64,000 nucleotides of DNA from Sporocytophaga sp. (GCF_017745095.1 NZ_JAGHZZ010000005.1:178245-242244), one strand, 5' to 3'. Shown: positions 1 to 8,503, counted from the first letter of the stretch. The notes: generated from the letters alone by a model not told the origin. Numbers and translations are program-made.

Positions 1-1
1 T

Positions 2-1669
2 ACCGGAACTTCAGACAAGACTTTATCTTTTAATGGTTCCAGAAATGACATAGTTGATGTACATGGTGGCTGGAAAGATGCAACTGGTGATCCGGGTAAG
101 CACATGTCACACCTTTCTTATGCCAATTACTTCAATCCTCAGCAAATTCCTTTTGTTGTTTGGAGTCTTCTTAAATCTTACTCATTAAACCCTGATGCAT
201 ATGCTTCATTCGATGATGCATTGCACTCAGAAGCAGCATTTGGTGCCGATTATATTGTTAGAAACGTTGACCCTGCAGGGTATCTGTATTTATCTGTATT
301 TGATGATTGGGGTAGCGGTACAGCTGTAAGGGAAATAACAGAGTGGGGGCAAGCTCCTGCCTGTGACTATTGCCGTACGCCGAACTATCAGTCAGCTATG
401 CGTGAAGGTGCAGGTATGGCAATTGCTGCATTAGCAAGATCGTCACGTATGAATCTTTCTGAAGGAGAATATACACCGGCTCAATACCTGGCTAAAGCAG
501 AGGTTCTTTACAATCATTTGAAATCACCAGGAGCGAGTGGTTATGCGACAAAGAATTTAGAGTACTGTAACGATCATACTGAAAATATAATTGATTTTTA
601 CTGTGGCCTCCTTGCTACTATAGAATTATATCAGGCTACTCAGAATGCTGCCTATCTTGCCGACGCTTCAGCTTATGCAACTAAGCTTATGGCGTTGCAA
701 AAAACGGAAGGTTATCTTTCTTCAAATGTCGCAGGTACCAGGCCGTTTTATCATGCAGCGGATGAGGGGTTACCTGTTATTTCTTTAATTGAGTATGCTC
801 AGGCAAATCCTTCTCAGAGATCTGCTGTTGCTGGCTTTATCTTAAAGTGGATAGATTGGTATAAATCTCTTTCTACAGAGGTGAATAATCCTTTTTCATA
901 CGTAAGAGAATTTGGTAGTCCTTATAAAGATGGGACTTCATTACCTGCAGCTAAATCATTTTTCCTTCCACATGCTAATGAAACAGGTTACTGGTGGCAG
1001 GGAGAAAATGCCCGTCTGGCCTCTATGACAAGTGCATTACTTGCTTCCTATCGATTCCTTGGAAATTATGATTTTTCAGGAGATTTTGACAATGAGTTTG
1101 CCATCTCGCAAATTGACTGGATTTTAGGGAAAAATCCATTTGATGTATGCATGATGACTGGAGTTGGTACGACTACTTATCCTACATATCTTAGCGGTGG
1201 AAAGGGCCCTAATTATGTAGGGGGGATTTGTAATGGTATTACTGCTAAAGATAAAAGTGAAACTGATATTGATTGGGCTCCATTTGCAACTTCAGATTGG
1301 CAAAACTGGAGATGGGTAGAACAATGGCTTCCTCATGATGCCTGGTTTATGGTTTCTATAGCTCAGTTAAATGCTATTGTTGAAGACGTTGAACCTCTGC
1401 CTTTAAACATTTCATCAGCCAATAGGGAAAATGAGGGAACTATTATATGTTATCCTGTGCCATTTCAAAATGAGCTTTCTATACAAATGCCTTCAGGTAT
1501 ATTCCCGGAACTAATTAAAATAGTGAATGTACTTGGAGATACATATAAGTTTATTGAAAAACCTGCAGTAAATACATTAAATATTTCTACAGAAAATTGG
1601 GCTCCAGGACTGTATTTTGTAGAAGTGCATCTTCAAGGTAAAGTAAAAACCATTAAAGTAGTAAAATAA
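2..1669 (+). CDS. GH9 endoglucanase with T9SS sorting domain, 5' truncated
   Basis: This is a secreted family 9 glycoside hydrolase that would cleave beta-1,4-glucan by inversion; its N-terminus lies outside the window. The reading frame is open from base 2, upstream of the first internal ATG (104). It encodes the GH9 motif HGGWKDATGDPGKH, holding the Asp pair of the usual DAGD motif in the Cytophaga-like spaced form. The C-terminal GH9 region has WRWVEQWLPHDAW, whose Glu (codon 1319-1321) is the expected catalytic acid. The last 75 residues (YPVPFQNELSIQ ... GLYFVEVHLQGKVKTIKVVK) are a type IX secretion C-terminal domain, so the enzyme should be exported across the outer membrane. 555 residues are visible. 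With the GH5 and GH16 genes 30 kb away it fits a polysaccharide-degrading lifestyle. Family call is firm; substrate is inferred. Confidence 0.93.
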   Translation, partial: TGTSDKTLSFNGSRNDIVDVHGGWKDATGDPGKHMSHLSYANYFNPQQIPFVVWSLLKSYSLNPDAYASFDDALHSEAAFGADYIVRNVDPAGYLYLSVFDDWGSGTAVREITEWGQAPACDYCRTPNYQSAMREGAGMAIAALARSSRMNLSEGEYTPAQYLAKAEVLYNHLKSPGASGYATKNLEYCNDHTENIIDFYCGLLATIELYQATQNAAYLADASAYATKLMALQKTEGYLSSNVAGTRPFYHAADEGLPVISLIEYAQANPSQRSAVAGFILKWIDWYKSLSTEVNNPFSYVREFGSPYKDGTSLPAAKSFFLPHANETGYWWQGENARLASMTSALLASYRFLGNYDFSGDFDNEFAISQIDWILGKNPFDVCMMTGVGTTTYPTYLSGGKGPNYVGGICNGITAKDKSETDIDWAPFATSDWQNWRWVEQWLPHDAWFMVSIAQLNAIVEDVEPLPLNISSANRENEGTIICYPVPFQNELSIQMPSGIFPELIKIVNVLGDTYKFIEKPAVNTLNISTENWAPGLYFVEVHLQGKVKTIKVVK

Positions 1670-1689
1670 TTATTTACTCCTTATCATAT

Positions 1690-1727
1690 AACCCTCCTGA
1701 TAACTTGGTTTTCAGGAGGGTTTTGTT
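1690..1727 (+). terminator. Rho-independent terminator after the GH9 gene
   Basis: An 11-bp perfect stem (AACCCTCCTGA at 1690-1700, its complement at 1712-1722) is followed by a T-rich tract, 20 bp after the GH9 stop codon. Confidence 0.85.
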
Positions 1728-2010
1728 TTAAGTACCAATTAATCCTGCCATAATTAAGATTTATACTTTATCTTCTTATTTTCATATACAAAGTATTTGA
1801 AAGCATAGAGAAACTAATATTAATTAATGACCAAACCTGAAAAATCAAATCTATAGATGCTTTGAGTATTATAGGTTCTTTATTAGTAATGGATTGATTT
1901 TGAGGAGTATGTTTTTTGATGAAAAGTTAGACTAAATCCTCAAAAATATCATATGAAGAAGTGGTCCCAAACTTGTTATTTATATGACAGGACTTAAAAA
2001 AATTACTCTT
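1728..2010. other. Intergenic region, no gene seen
   Basis: AT-rich spacer between the GH9 terminator and the next gene. I see no convincing small ORF, RNA or repeat, and no clean TAnnTTTG promoter box. It presumably carries the promoter of the DUF6515-like gene. Confidence 0.4.
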
Positions 2011-2676
2011 ATGAAACCGATCATTTATTCAGCAGGACTTTTTCTAATGGTATTTGGATTAAACATTGCCGCTCAAGCTCAGCATGGAAGAGGTCATGAT
2101 AATCGTAACCACCAAAATCAAAATAATCATAACAGAGGAAATAATCATGGACATCAATATGCTCATGCTGATTTCAATAGAAATCATGGTCACTCTAACG
2201 GTCCTGTCTATGTAGATAGAAGAGTAACCAATGTTTATCATGCCCCTAACAGATACGGTGCAATGCCTGTCTATAGAAGCAGTGTTGCCTATGCTCCCTC
2301 GACTTCAATAATTATTTCAAATAGAGGTATTAACTTTCGTTACTCCAACGGGATTTTCTATCAGCCGATGAATGGCTCTTATGTGGTATCATCAGCTCCA
2401 TGTGGTATAAGAGTGAGAAGTATTCCTGTAAACAGCATGAGAGTATATGTTTCAAATGTTCCATATTATTACTATTATGGATCTTTTTATACTCAATCTG
2501 CTAATGAATATATTGCTGTGCAACCTCCAATGGGTGCTAGGGTGGACTTCCTACCTGAAGGTGCAATGAAAGTATTTGTAGAAGGAAATACTTATTACGA
2601 AGTTAATAATACATATTATAAAGCCTTTGCTGATGAAACAGGTGCTGTATGGTATGAAGTAGTGGGACAGAAGTAA
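2011..2676 (+). CDS. Secreted DUF6515-like protein, His/Asn/Tyr-rich
   Basis: Predicted exported protein of unknown function. I place the start at ATG 2011 because it gives a typical signal peptide (MKPIIYSAGLFLMVFGLNIAAQAQ); an in-frame ATG at 1984 would add nine residues before it. The mature protein begins with a low-complexity His/Asn/Arg-rich stretch, a possible metal-binding or disordered segment. The second half is Tyr-rich with two similar segments ending in GSFYTQ and NTYYKAF, a pattern of the family usually labelled DUF6515. No catalytic motif is visible. It stands alone, convergent with a histidine phosphatase gene. The family label comes from memory of the pattern and was not searched. 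Confidence 0.65.
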   Translation: MKPIIYSAGLFLMVFGLNIAAQAQHGRGHDNRNHQNQNNHNRGNNHGHQYAHADFNRNHGHSNGPVYVDRRVTNVYHAPNRYGAMPVYRSSVAYAPSTSIIISNRGINFRYSNGIFYQPMNGSYVVSSAPCGIRVRSIPVNSMRVYVSNVPYYYYYGSFYTQSANEYIAVQPPMGARVDFLPEGAMKVFVEGNTYYEVNNTYYKAFADETGAVWYEVVGQK

Positions 2677-2703
2677 TGGGCAACTAAAAAATAATAAAAA
2701 CAA

Positions 2704-2740
2704 AAATGGGATACGTTGATGAATTCAACATATCCCATTT
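2704..2740. terminator. Bidirectional terminator between convergent genes
   Basis: Hairpin AAATGGGATA-c-GTTGA / TCAAC-a-TATCCCATTT with A-runs before and T-runs after, so it can stop transcription from either side (2011-2676 on + and 2767-3567 on -). Confidence 0.8.
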
Positions 2741-2766
2741 GTTTTTGGATCAACAATTTTAGGGAT

Positions 2767-3567
2767 CTATTCCTCTACTTTAACCAGAATGGTCGTTCCG
2801 AAATAGTCGTTACCAGTATCCTCTACAACTTTCCATCCCATCTTTTTCAAATCTTTCTTCAGATATCTATTAAGCAGTCCGTGAGCGGTAAGCACAACTT
2901 TAGCATTGTCTTTACTTGCATTATTAAGTATGGAAGCTCCTTTATGTGCTCTATCCTTGGCTTGGGAAAAACTTTCGATTCCTTTTGCTCGATTGATACC
3001 CAGCATCCATTTAATTCGGGAGGTGGTAGTCCATCTTTTTATCGAATGTTTTTTCTTCGATTCGGACTCTTTAATTCTGTTTTCAAATTCTCTGAAATAT
3101 GGAGAAACTGTAATTTCTTTATCTGTTCCGAAAAGGTAATGAGCAGTTGTAAGTGCCCTGTTGATAGGACTGGAAAATATTTTTACATCTTCATTGGCTC
3201 CAAGTTCGAAAAATGGTTTTTCCGGAACTATTATACAAACACTGTCATAGCATTTTAAAAACTGGTTAGCTTCAGAACATGTGTATTGCCCTGTTTTTAC
3301 CATATCCGGCTCACCATGACGGATGATTGCTATCTGGCGTAATTTACTATAATCTTGTATGATGTTGTCTTCTTCTTGTATAAACCTTAGACTTTGACAC
3401 ATAGGTTTGCCATTAGCTTTAACAATAGGTGCTGTCTTGCTTAATGCATCATATTTCTTTTCTATTTTTTCAATAGTAGCATTCGGAGTATCATTTTTTC
3501 CTTTTGATTTGCTAAGACCAGGCGCTACCAGTAATGCTAGTGAGAAGAAGATAGTGTGTATTTTCAT
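2767..3567 (-). CDS. Secreted histidine phosphatase superfamily protein
   Basis: Histidine phosphatase (phosphoglycerate mutase-like) family member. The phosphate-binding motif RHGEP follows IAII near residue 93. The second catalytic His lies in VVLTAHGLLNRY near the C-terminus, and the middle has SSPINRALTTAHYL, the usual SxxxRAxxTA motif. The first 20 residues (MKIHTIFFSLALLVAPGLS) look like a signal peptide, so the enzyme should act in the periplasm. Its substrate cannot be read from the sequence. Length (266 aa) suits the family. It is transcribed alone and shares a bidirectional terminator with the convergent DUF6515-like gene. Confidence 0.8.
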   Translation of the reverse strand: MKIHTIFFSLALLVAPGLSKSKGKNDTPNATIEKIEKKYDALSKTAPIVKANGKPMCQSLRFIQEEDNIIQDYSKLRQIAIIRHGEPDMVKTGQYTCSEANQFLKCYDSVCIIVPEKPFFELGANEDVKIFSSPINRALTTAHYLFGTDKEITVSPYFREFENRIKESESKKKHSIKRWTTTSRIKWMLGINRAKGIESFSQAKDRAHKGASILNNASKDNAKVVLTAHGLLNRYLKKDLKKMGWKVVEDTGNDYFGTTILVKVEE

Positions 3568-3713
3568 TTCTTTTAAACCAGCAAGATTTGTGTTAAGTTT
3601 CAGTCTTCAAAAATCTTAGCAGATTTCTTTATTTTGATTGGATTGAACTTTTGATAATGTTCTTGAAGCCTAATAATGTAAAGGGATGTAGAAGGTATTG
3701 CTGAAATATAAAA

Positions 3714-3748
3714 AAAACTCACATTCCTATTATTGGATAGTGAGTTTT
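3714..3748 (-). terminator. Terminator for the SRPBCC gene
   Basis: A 9-bp perfect stem AAAACTCAC / GTGAGTTTT lies 17 bp beyond the stop of the minus-strand gene and is followed on that strand by a T-run. Confidence 0.8.
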
Positions 3749-3765
3749 ACAATTTGTAACTTCTT

Positions 3766-4293
3766 TTACTTTTCCAGAATCGTCTTCAGGGTATGCAGGC
3801 TTTTATCCATTGATTTTTCAAGGTTACCAGACATTATCAGTGTCATGAGATTAATTGGATATTTGCTGGTCCCATTCATTCCCCATTTTACCTTTGTGGC
3901 GTTAGGACCTTCAGATTCCGTAGCGAAGTATGCATTGGCTGTACTTTCCATTGGTTTAACAAATCTTAGTTCCAGATCAACCTTTTCTCCTTCTTTTATA
4001 TTTTTGATTTCCTGTTCACCTTTACCAGATTTTTCACCATCCCATGCAAATACAAATCCAACGTTACCATCAGTACCTCTATAGTCTTTATTCATCGCAG
4101 TGTCCATCAGTACATATTCACTGAAATAAAGCTGGTTTTTAACATGCTTGATATAGTCAAATACCTGCGATTTAGGCTTATTGATTGTAATCTCCCTTTC
4201 AATTGCATATTCCTTTGGTACGAAGATCGCAACAATCAGAAAAAGCGCTATTAGACCTAAAATCCCTAGTAAAATGAATCCTAAAATTTTCAT
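3766..4293 (-). CDS. Membrane-anchored SRPBCC (polyketide cyclase-like) protein
   Basis: Protein of the START/SRPBCC helix-grip fold. Residues 1-26 form one hydrophobic segment (FILLGILGLIALFLIVAIF) that should anchor the protein in the inner membrane. It is followed by the family's typical beginning, YAIEREITINKPKSQVFDYI, and a domain ending in a long amphipathic helix (NLEKSMDKSLHTLKTIL). Such domains bind hydrophobic ligands, but no ligand can be assigned. Length 175 aa is normal for membrane-anchored Bacteroidota members. It has its own terminator and no obvious operon partner. Confidence 0.8.
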   Translation of the reverse strand: MKILGFILLGILGLIALFLIVAIFVPKEYAIEREITINKPKSQVFDYIKHVKNQLYFSEYVLMDTAMNKDYRGTDGNVGFVFAWDGEKSGKGEQEIKNIKEGEKVDLELRFVKPMESTANAYFATESEGPNATKVKWGMNGTSKYPINLMTLIMSGNLEKSMDKSLHTLKTILEK

Positions 4294-4501
4294 ATTTTTA
4301 AAATGTTTTTTGGTTATTGATGTTACAAATATCAGAGCTTCCTTTTAAATATTTAGATTGGGAAAACGACAATCCTGAGGGGGATTTCTGACAATTGATG
4401 TTAATTTGATTTCGTTGAAGAAAGTTTTTTTATAATGAAATTATTTTCCTGAAAATGACCAAATTTTGATATTGAAAGGCAAATTATAAAATAATAATGA
4501 A

Positions 4502-4717
4502 ATGATAGAACCTGGAAAATACAAACATTATAAAGGCAATTATTATAAGGTTATAGGGGTGGCCAAACATAGCGAAACTATGGAAGATATGGTCTACTAC
4601 CAGTGTCTGTATGGTGATTATGGTTTCTGGGTGAGACCGTTAAAAATGTTTGAAGAAACCGTTAGAATTGATGGAGAATTGGTGCCGAGGTTTAAGTTTG
4701 TTGAAAAACTTGATTGA
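4502..4717 (+). CDS. DUF1653 domain protein
   Basis: Small cytosolic protein (71 aa) recognised as DUF1653 by its start GKYKHYKGNYYKVIGVAKHSET and by the later MVYYQ-LYGDYGFWVRPLKMF. This family is widespread in bacteria and has no established function; its fold resembles small SH3-like barrels. The full domain is present, so the gene is complete. It is monocistronic and is followed by a spacer containing an inverted repeat at 4776-4810. Confidence 0.85.
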   Translation: MIEPGKYKHYKGNYYKVIGVAKHSETMEDMVYYQCLYGDYGFWVRPLKMFEETVRIDGELVPRFKFVEKLD

Positions 4718-4775
4718 ATTTTAATATAGAATTTTTGCTCAAAGTAGTTTTTTTTAGTTTTTTGGCTGAAAATGT

Positions 4776-4810
4776 ATTCTATCTATCTGGATAGATAAGA
4801 TAGATAGAAT
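4776..4810. repeat. Perfect 13-bp inverted repeat of ATCT/AGAT units
   Basis: ATTCTATCTATCT (4776-4788) and its exact complement (4798-4810) are separated by 9 bp. The arms are built from a tetranucleotide repeat. No T-run follows on either strand, so it does not look like a standard terminator. It sits between two small orphan genes. Confidence 0.6.
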
Positions 4811-4917
4811 AAAAAATGTGAGATCAAAAACAATTTGAGTGAAATTAAGTTGTTCCGTCAATAGTTTAGAATTTTATTCGTTGGTTATTTGATTGAATAA
4901 TTTAAACTGAGCCACTT

Positions 4918-5163
4918 ATGGAAAATTATCATGTCAAAATTTTTAAGTCCAGCAAGCGAATTGGCATAAAGGAAGTCACAGCTGCTTCTATTGATCAGGC
5001 AGAGGCATTTCTGCTAAAAAAGATGAAAGAAACTTTTTGTCAGGAAGATAATGTGAGAAACCTCATCCAGGTAATTCACCTGGTAAAAGAAGATTTTGAA
5101 CGGCAAATCAAAGTTGAAATTCCCGGAGAAGAAAAACTAACAATGACCATATGGAAAGGCTAA
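4918..5163 (+). CDS. Small hypothetical protein
   Basis: I do not recognise this 81-residue protein. It has no signal peptide or membrane segment. The sequence is a mixed alpha/beta pattern (YHVKIFKSSKRIGIKEVTAAS, then a charged helix DQAEAFLLKKMKETF), with a C-terminal strand LTMTIWKG, resembling a small ferredoxin-like or beta-alpha-beta fold. Codon use and the balanced composition suggest a real gene. It lies alone between the DUF1653 gene and the narK-like gene on the same strand. Confidence 0.6.
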   Translation: MENYHVKIFKSSKRIGIKEVTAASIDQAEAFLLKKMKETFCQEDNVRNLIQVIHLVKEDFERQIKVEIPGEEKLTMTIWKG

Positions 5164-5304
5164 ATGCCTTTCTTTTTTTATACATACGTCTAAAATTCTT
5201 GAGTTTTTGGGCTGTTGTAATTTAATGTATTGTTAATCAGCTGTTTGTTTTTATTGTTTAACCTTTTTGATTCTGATCTGAGAATTATTTCATTTTTTAA
5301 GCGG

Positions 5305-5342
5305 TAAATACGTAAAAATAAATTAAGTAAAAATACGTATTT
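5305..5342. promoter_or_regulatory. Repeated TACGTA elements, possible operator upstream of the narK-like gene
   Basis: A perfect 12-bp palindrome AAATACGTATTT (5331-5342) is preceded 24 bp upstream by a near copy, TAAATACGTAAA (5305-5316). The pair ends 15 bp before the predicted -7 box, where a regulator could control the transporter gene. The regulator is not identified. Confidence 0.4.
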
Positions 5343-5357
5343 ATATTTTTTGTTTCT

Positions 5358-5365
5358 TATATTTG
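5358..5365 (+). promoter_or_regulatory. Candidate -7 promoter box of the narK-like gene
   Basis: TATATTTG fits the Bacteroidota -7 consensus TAnnTTTG exactly and lies 22 bp before ATG 5387. No clear TTG -33 element is seen at the usual distance, which fits a promoter dependent on an activator. It overlaps the TTG codon at 5363, arguing that ATG 5387 is the true start. Confidence 0.5.
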
Positions 5366-5386
5366 AGAAACAAAAGACAAAACCAT

Positions 5387-6724
5387 ATGCAAATCTCCAA
5401 GGCAACTAAAATTGAGCTTTTGAACTTTAAAAGTGTTCCAATGAAGGCTTTTCATGCTTCCTGGCTTACATTTTTTATATGTTTTTTTGCATGGTTTGGC
5501 TTAGCTCCATTGATGCCTGAGATTAAGAAAGAACTTAATCTGACTAAAACACAAATTGCCAACATTTCAATGGCAGCTGTGTCTATGACTGTTTTTGCTC
5601 GTTTGCTGATAGGCTGGTTGTGTGATAAAATAGGGCCTAGGTTGTGCTACGTAATATTACTTAGCGCAGGGGCGCTGCCCGTAATCATGATAGGTTTGGT
5701 TAATAGCTATGAATCCTTTCTGATTGGCAGATTATTTATCGGGTTGATCGGTGCTTCCTTTGTAATTACTCAGTATCATACTTCTGTGATGTTTGCGCCG
5801 AATATAGTCGGCACTGCTAACGCAACTACTGCAGGCTGGGGAAACCTCGGTGGTGGTGTAACTCAAATGGCAATGCCTGCAATTTTCGCAGGTATTGTTT
5901 CACTGGGTTTTACAGCATCTGAAGCATGGAGAATTGCCATGATTTTTCCTGGACTAGCATTATTGCTAATGGCTTATGTCTATTTCAAATACACCCAGGA
6001 TACTCCTGAAGGAAATGTTCTTGAGTTAAGAAAAAAGAACCCGGAATTCAGAGCTAAAAATCCTGATATCAAAGGAAGTTTCTGGATGGCCTGTAAAGAT
6101 TATAGAGTGTGGATATTAGGCTTGGTATACGGAGCTTGTTTCGGAATAGAATTAACCATTGATGGAATTGCTGCAATATACTTTACTGAAGAGTTTAACA
6201 CTCCATTAATGATAGCAGGTATTATAGCTGCATCATTTGGAATGATGAACCTTTTTGCAAGAGCACTAGGAGGAATTTATTCTGATAAGGTCAGTCAAAA
6301 ATTCGGACTGAGAGGAAGGGTCGTTTTGTTAGGCGCTTTTCTTTTACTGGAAGGGATTGGTATCATGTTATTTTCAGAAATGACACTCCTTCCTTTGGCT
6401 ATCCTTACTATGATTTTGTTTGCTTTGTTCGTTAAAATGTCTAATGGCGTCACTTATTCAATCGTGCCCTTTGTGAATAAAAAGGCTTTGGGTAGTGTGG
6501 CTGGTATTGTTGGGGCAGGAGGAAATATTGGCGCCGTTTTAGCTAACTCTCTTTTTACTGTACACTCATATCGCTTTGGTTTATTTATAATCGGAGCAGT
6601 TGTTTGTGGCATCTCTGTATTGTCTCTTTTCTTGAAGTTTCCTAATGAAGAATCTGCAGCTATTCCTGTAACCATAGGAGAATCAAAAGAAGCTGAAAAA
6701 GTCAGACAATTAACTAAGGTTTAG
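5387..6724 (+). CDS. narK: NarK-type nitrate/nitrite transporter (MFS, NNP family)
   Basis: Twelve-helix major facilitator of the nitrate/nitrite porter family, moving nitrate in or nitrite out across the inner membrane. The first half carries RLLIGWLCDKIGPR (MFS loop 2-3 motif) and TAGWGNLGGGVTQ, the nitrate signature of NNP porters in helix 5. A second glycine-rich segment, AGIVGAGGNIGAVLANSLF, corresponds to the helix 11 signature. I choose ATG 5387 over a TTG at 5363 because of the promoter box there; this gives 446 aa, a normal length. No nitrate or nitrite reductase gene lies nearby, so the direction of transport is open. The upstream palindromes suggest regulation. Confidence 0.88.
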   Translation: MQISKATKIELLNFKSVPMKAFHASWLTFFICFFAWFGLAPLMPEIKKELNLTKTQIANISMAAVSMTVFARLLIGWLCDKIGPRLCYVILLSAGALPVIMIGLVNSYESFLIGRLFIGLIGASFVITQYHTSVMFAPNIVGTANATTAGWGNLGGGVTQMAMPAIFAGIVSLGFTASEAWRIAMIFPGLALLLMAYVYFKYTQDTPEGNVLELRKKNPEFRAKNPDIKGSFWMACKDYRVWILGLVYGACFGIELTIDGIAAIYFTEEFNTPLMIAGIIAASFGMMNLFARALGGIYSDKVSQKFGLRGRVVLLGAFLLLEGIGIMLFSEMTLLPLAILTMILFALFVKMSNGVTYSIVPFVNKKALGSVAGIVGAGGNIGAVLANSLFTVHSYRFGLFIIGAVVCGISVLSLFLKFPNEESAAIPVTIGESKEAEKVRQLTKV

Positions 6725-6759
6725 TAGTAGTATTTATAATAAGCTGTTAGGTTAAAGTA

Positions 6760-6800
6760 AGGAATCAGTACATGATAACTGGTCATCATGTCTGATTCCT
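6760..6800. terminator. Hairpin between convergent genes
   Basis: Stem AGGAATCAG..CATGAT / ATCATG.CTGATTCCT (6760-6776 with 6785-6800) with one bulged position lies between the narK-like stop and the convergent PepSY-like gene. The T-tract is weak, so termination is likely but not certain. Confidence 0.55.
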
Positions 6801-6812
6801 GAAATTTTATAA

Positions 6813-7265
6813 TTAACTTTTATTTTTCTTAACAAGAGTTCCTTCTGGATCAAAGTACACATCATATTCCTGCTCGCCTTGCTTTACCTCAATCTTGTAT
6901 AAAGTCTTTCCTTGAGGTTTTTCTTTCTTTTCTACTTCTTTAACAGTCCATGATTTATACTCTGACTTGTTAAGACCGTTTCTTACTTTTTCAGGCAGAT
7001 CTTTTTCAGTTAGCTCTACTTCAGTTGAAACCCAATTACCAGTATTGTCAAGTTTTACTTCATAGTCCTGACCATCCTTGGTGAACTCAGCTTTGTAGTT
7101 GTTGTCCTTCTTTTCCCATTTGATATCACCAGACTTAAGGTCGGGATATTTCTGCGTCAAAGCCGAAGACACTTTACTCGGTACACTTTTAGAATCAACA
7201 ACATCCTGGGCCTTCATTGTATACCCTGCCACCACTAATCCAATCATTAAAAGCACCTTTTTCAT
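6813..7265 (-). CDS. Periplasmic PepSY-like (DUF2874) protein
   Basis: Small exported protein with a clear signal peptide (MKKVLLMIGLVVAGYTMKAQ). The mature part has two repeats of the PepSY-like pattern: KYPDLKSGDIKWEKKDNNYKAEF, then QDYEVKLDNTGNWV, and later LYKIEVKQGEQEYDVYFDPEG. This is the BLIP-like or putative beta-lactamase-inhibitor PepSY family of Bacteroidota, usually annotated DUF2874. Function is unknown; it may be a periplasmic protein inhibitor or envelope-stress factor. It is monocistronic and convergent with the narK-like gene. Confidence 0.8.
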   Translation of the reverse strand: MKKVLLMIGLVVAGYTMKAQDVVDSKSVPSKVSSALTQKYPDLKSGDIKWEKKDNNYKAEFTKDGQDYEVKLDNTGNWVSTEVELTEKDLPEKVRNGLNKSEYKSWTVKEVEKKEKPQGKTLYKIEVKQGEQEYDVYFDPEGTLVKKNKS

Positions 7266-7574
7266 GTTCGTTCTTTTTGTTTTTCTAAGCTTACCAAAAA
7301 GCCTCGAAAAAATAACCGGTGGATTTTGAGAAGTGTTTGTTGGGTTGATTTAATGTGTTGATTGTTAGTTGTTAAAGCTTGTTTTGTTGATTCTTAAAAA
7401 CTAAATTTAGGGTTACTTTTTTCTCATAGATGGATGTGCACTGCTTGAGAATTCTTGAGCTTAGATTTTTTAAAGTCTATTTGGATATCATTATTTTTAT
7501 TCTTTGTTCTGTGCAATGTAGAGTAGACAGAGATCAGATCCTTCAGTAATTGATGTATAATCAAATTTTTAAAA
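7266..7574. other. Intergenic region, no gene seen
   Basis: AT-rich 309-bp spacer between divergently transcribed genes, presumably holding both promoters. No ORF of note, repeat or RNA is visible. Confidence 0.4.
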
Positions 7575-7976
7575 ATGGAAGAGTTATTATATTCAGATTT
7601 AAATGGGAAGTATTTTTTGCTTGATTATTCCCCAAGTCATAGTGAAATTGTTATTCGTAGAATTAATAAATCTGATTCAAATAATATTTTTAATATAGAC
7701 CTATTTTTTAAATCAGTAGATAATATGAATATCGCAACTAAACTAAGTGGTATTAATATATACAAAGTTGCCCGAAACAATGATTTAGATCTTATGTCCA
7801 ATCATTATGAAAGAAAGGAGATTTACAAGATTGTTGATAGTGTGGGAAACATTGGTTTTGTAGATGCAGGTGTTTTCGTTGTGTTTCATAATAAATTAGA
7901 TTTATTAACAACAAGCCTTGGTGATTTTACCTGGTCAAATGAAAATGTTGAAGTTTTTTCAAACGTTATCAATTGA
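7575..7976 (+). CDS. Hypothetical protein, 133 aa
   Basis: Not recognised. A soluble acidic protein without signal peptide, rich in beta-strand-like segments (YFLLDYSPSHSEIVIRRIN, then FVDAGVFVVFHNKLDLL). The codon use is markedly AT-rich with many Asn and Ile codons, more than the neighbours, which may indicate later acquisition. The general look resembles small orphan immunity-type or DUF proteins of Bacteroidota, but nothing supports a specific role. It is flanked by unrelated genes and has its own spacers on both sides. Confidence 0.5.
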   Translation: MEELLYSDLNGKYFLLDYSPSHSEIVIRRINKSDSNNIFNIDLFFKSVDNMNIATKLSGINIYKVARNNDLDLMSNHYERKEIYKIVDSVGNIGFVDAGVFVVFHNKLDLLTTSLGDFTWSNENVEVFSNVIN

Positions 7977-8085
7977 ACATGTTCATCATATATAGGTTAC
8001 TCATATGAATGTTTGATTTTGTTATCAAAGGAAAAATAATTCCCACAGTAAAGAATAACTAATGAAACTTGTATAGAGATAGAAA

Positions 8086-8466
8086 TTAAAGTTTGTCAAT
8101 ATTAATTACTGTTCCGTCTTTTTCTCCTAATATTCTTCCCCATTTAGCGATAGCTTCCAGCGCTGGTATAAGGGTTTTGCCAAATTCTGTTAAAGAATAT
8201 TCCACTCTAAATGGAGACTTAGTGCCATATACCTTTCGCTCAATCAGTTTGTCTGCTTCCAAAGCTTTAAGTTGAATGCTAAGCATCTTTTCAGTAATGT
8301 CCGGAATATGTTTCTTTAGCTCTGTAAAGCGAAGTGTTTCATTTTTTAAATACCAAAGTACTACACTTTTCCATTTACCTCCTATATAATCCATTGTTAT
8401 ATCCATAGCACAATGATAAGTTTTACCATTAAGTTCGTATGCGAGATTTTGTCCATTTATGATCAT
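8086..8466 (-). CDS. HxlR-family transcriptional regulator
   Basis: Winged-helix DNA-binding protein of the HxlR/MarR-like group (126 aa). The motif order is typical: Cys19 in the N-terminal YHCAMDITMDYIGGKWKSVVL, then the recognition segment LRFTELKKHIPDITEKMLSIQLKALEADKLIERKVY, and the wing ending VEYSLTEFGKTLIPAL. Cys19 sits where redox- or electrophile-sensing HxlR proteins keep their sensor Cys. The gene is divergent from an MBL-fold hydrolase gene, and a 16-bp palindrome lies between them, so it most likely regulates that gene and itself. The inducing compound is unknown. Confidence 0.9.
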   Translation of the reverse strand: MIINGQNLAYELNGKTYHCAMDITMDYIGGKWKSVVLWYLKNETLRFTELKKHIPDITEKMLSIQLKALEADKLIERKVYGTKSPFRVEYSLTEFGKTLIPALEAIAKWGRILGEKDGTVINIDKL

Positions 8467-8484
8467 ACCTGAAAAAAGTTAGAG

Positions 8485-8500
8485 CTGTCAACTTTGACAG
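8485..8500. promoter_or_regulatory. Palindromic operator between HxlR gene and MBL-fold gene
   Basis: CTGTCAA-CT-TTGACAG is a perfect 7+2+7 palindrome, 19 bp upstream of the HxlR start and just upstream of the predicted -33 box of the divergent gene. HxlR dimers bind such sites; the assignment is by position. Confidence 0.6.
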
Positions 8501-8503
8501 TTA

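Noticed and set aside
2716-3258. 180-codon open frame on the + strand across the histidine phosphatase gene
   Set aside because: It lies antisense to a well-supported gene with RHGEP and signal peptide, and its composition (Phe, Ser, Cys rich) is typical of a shadow frame.
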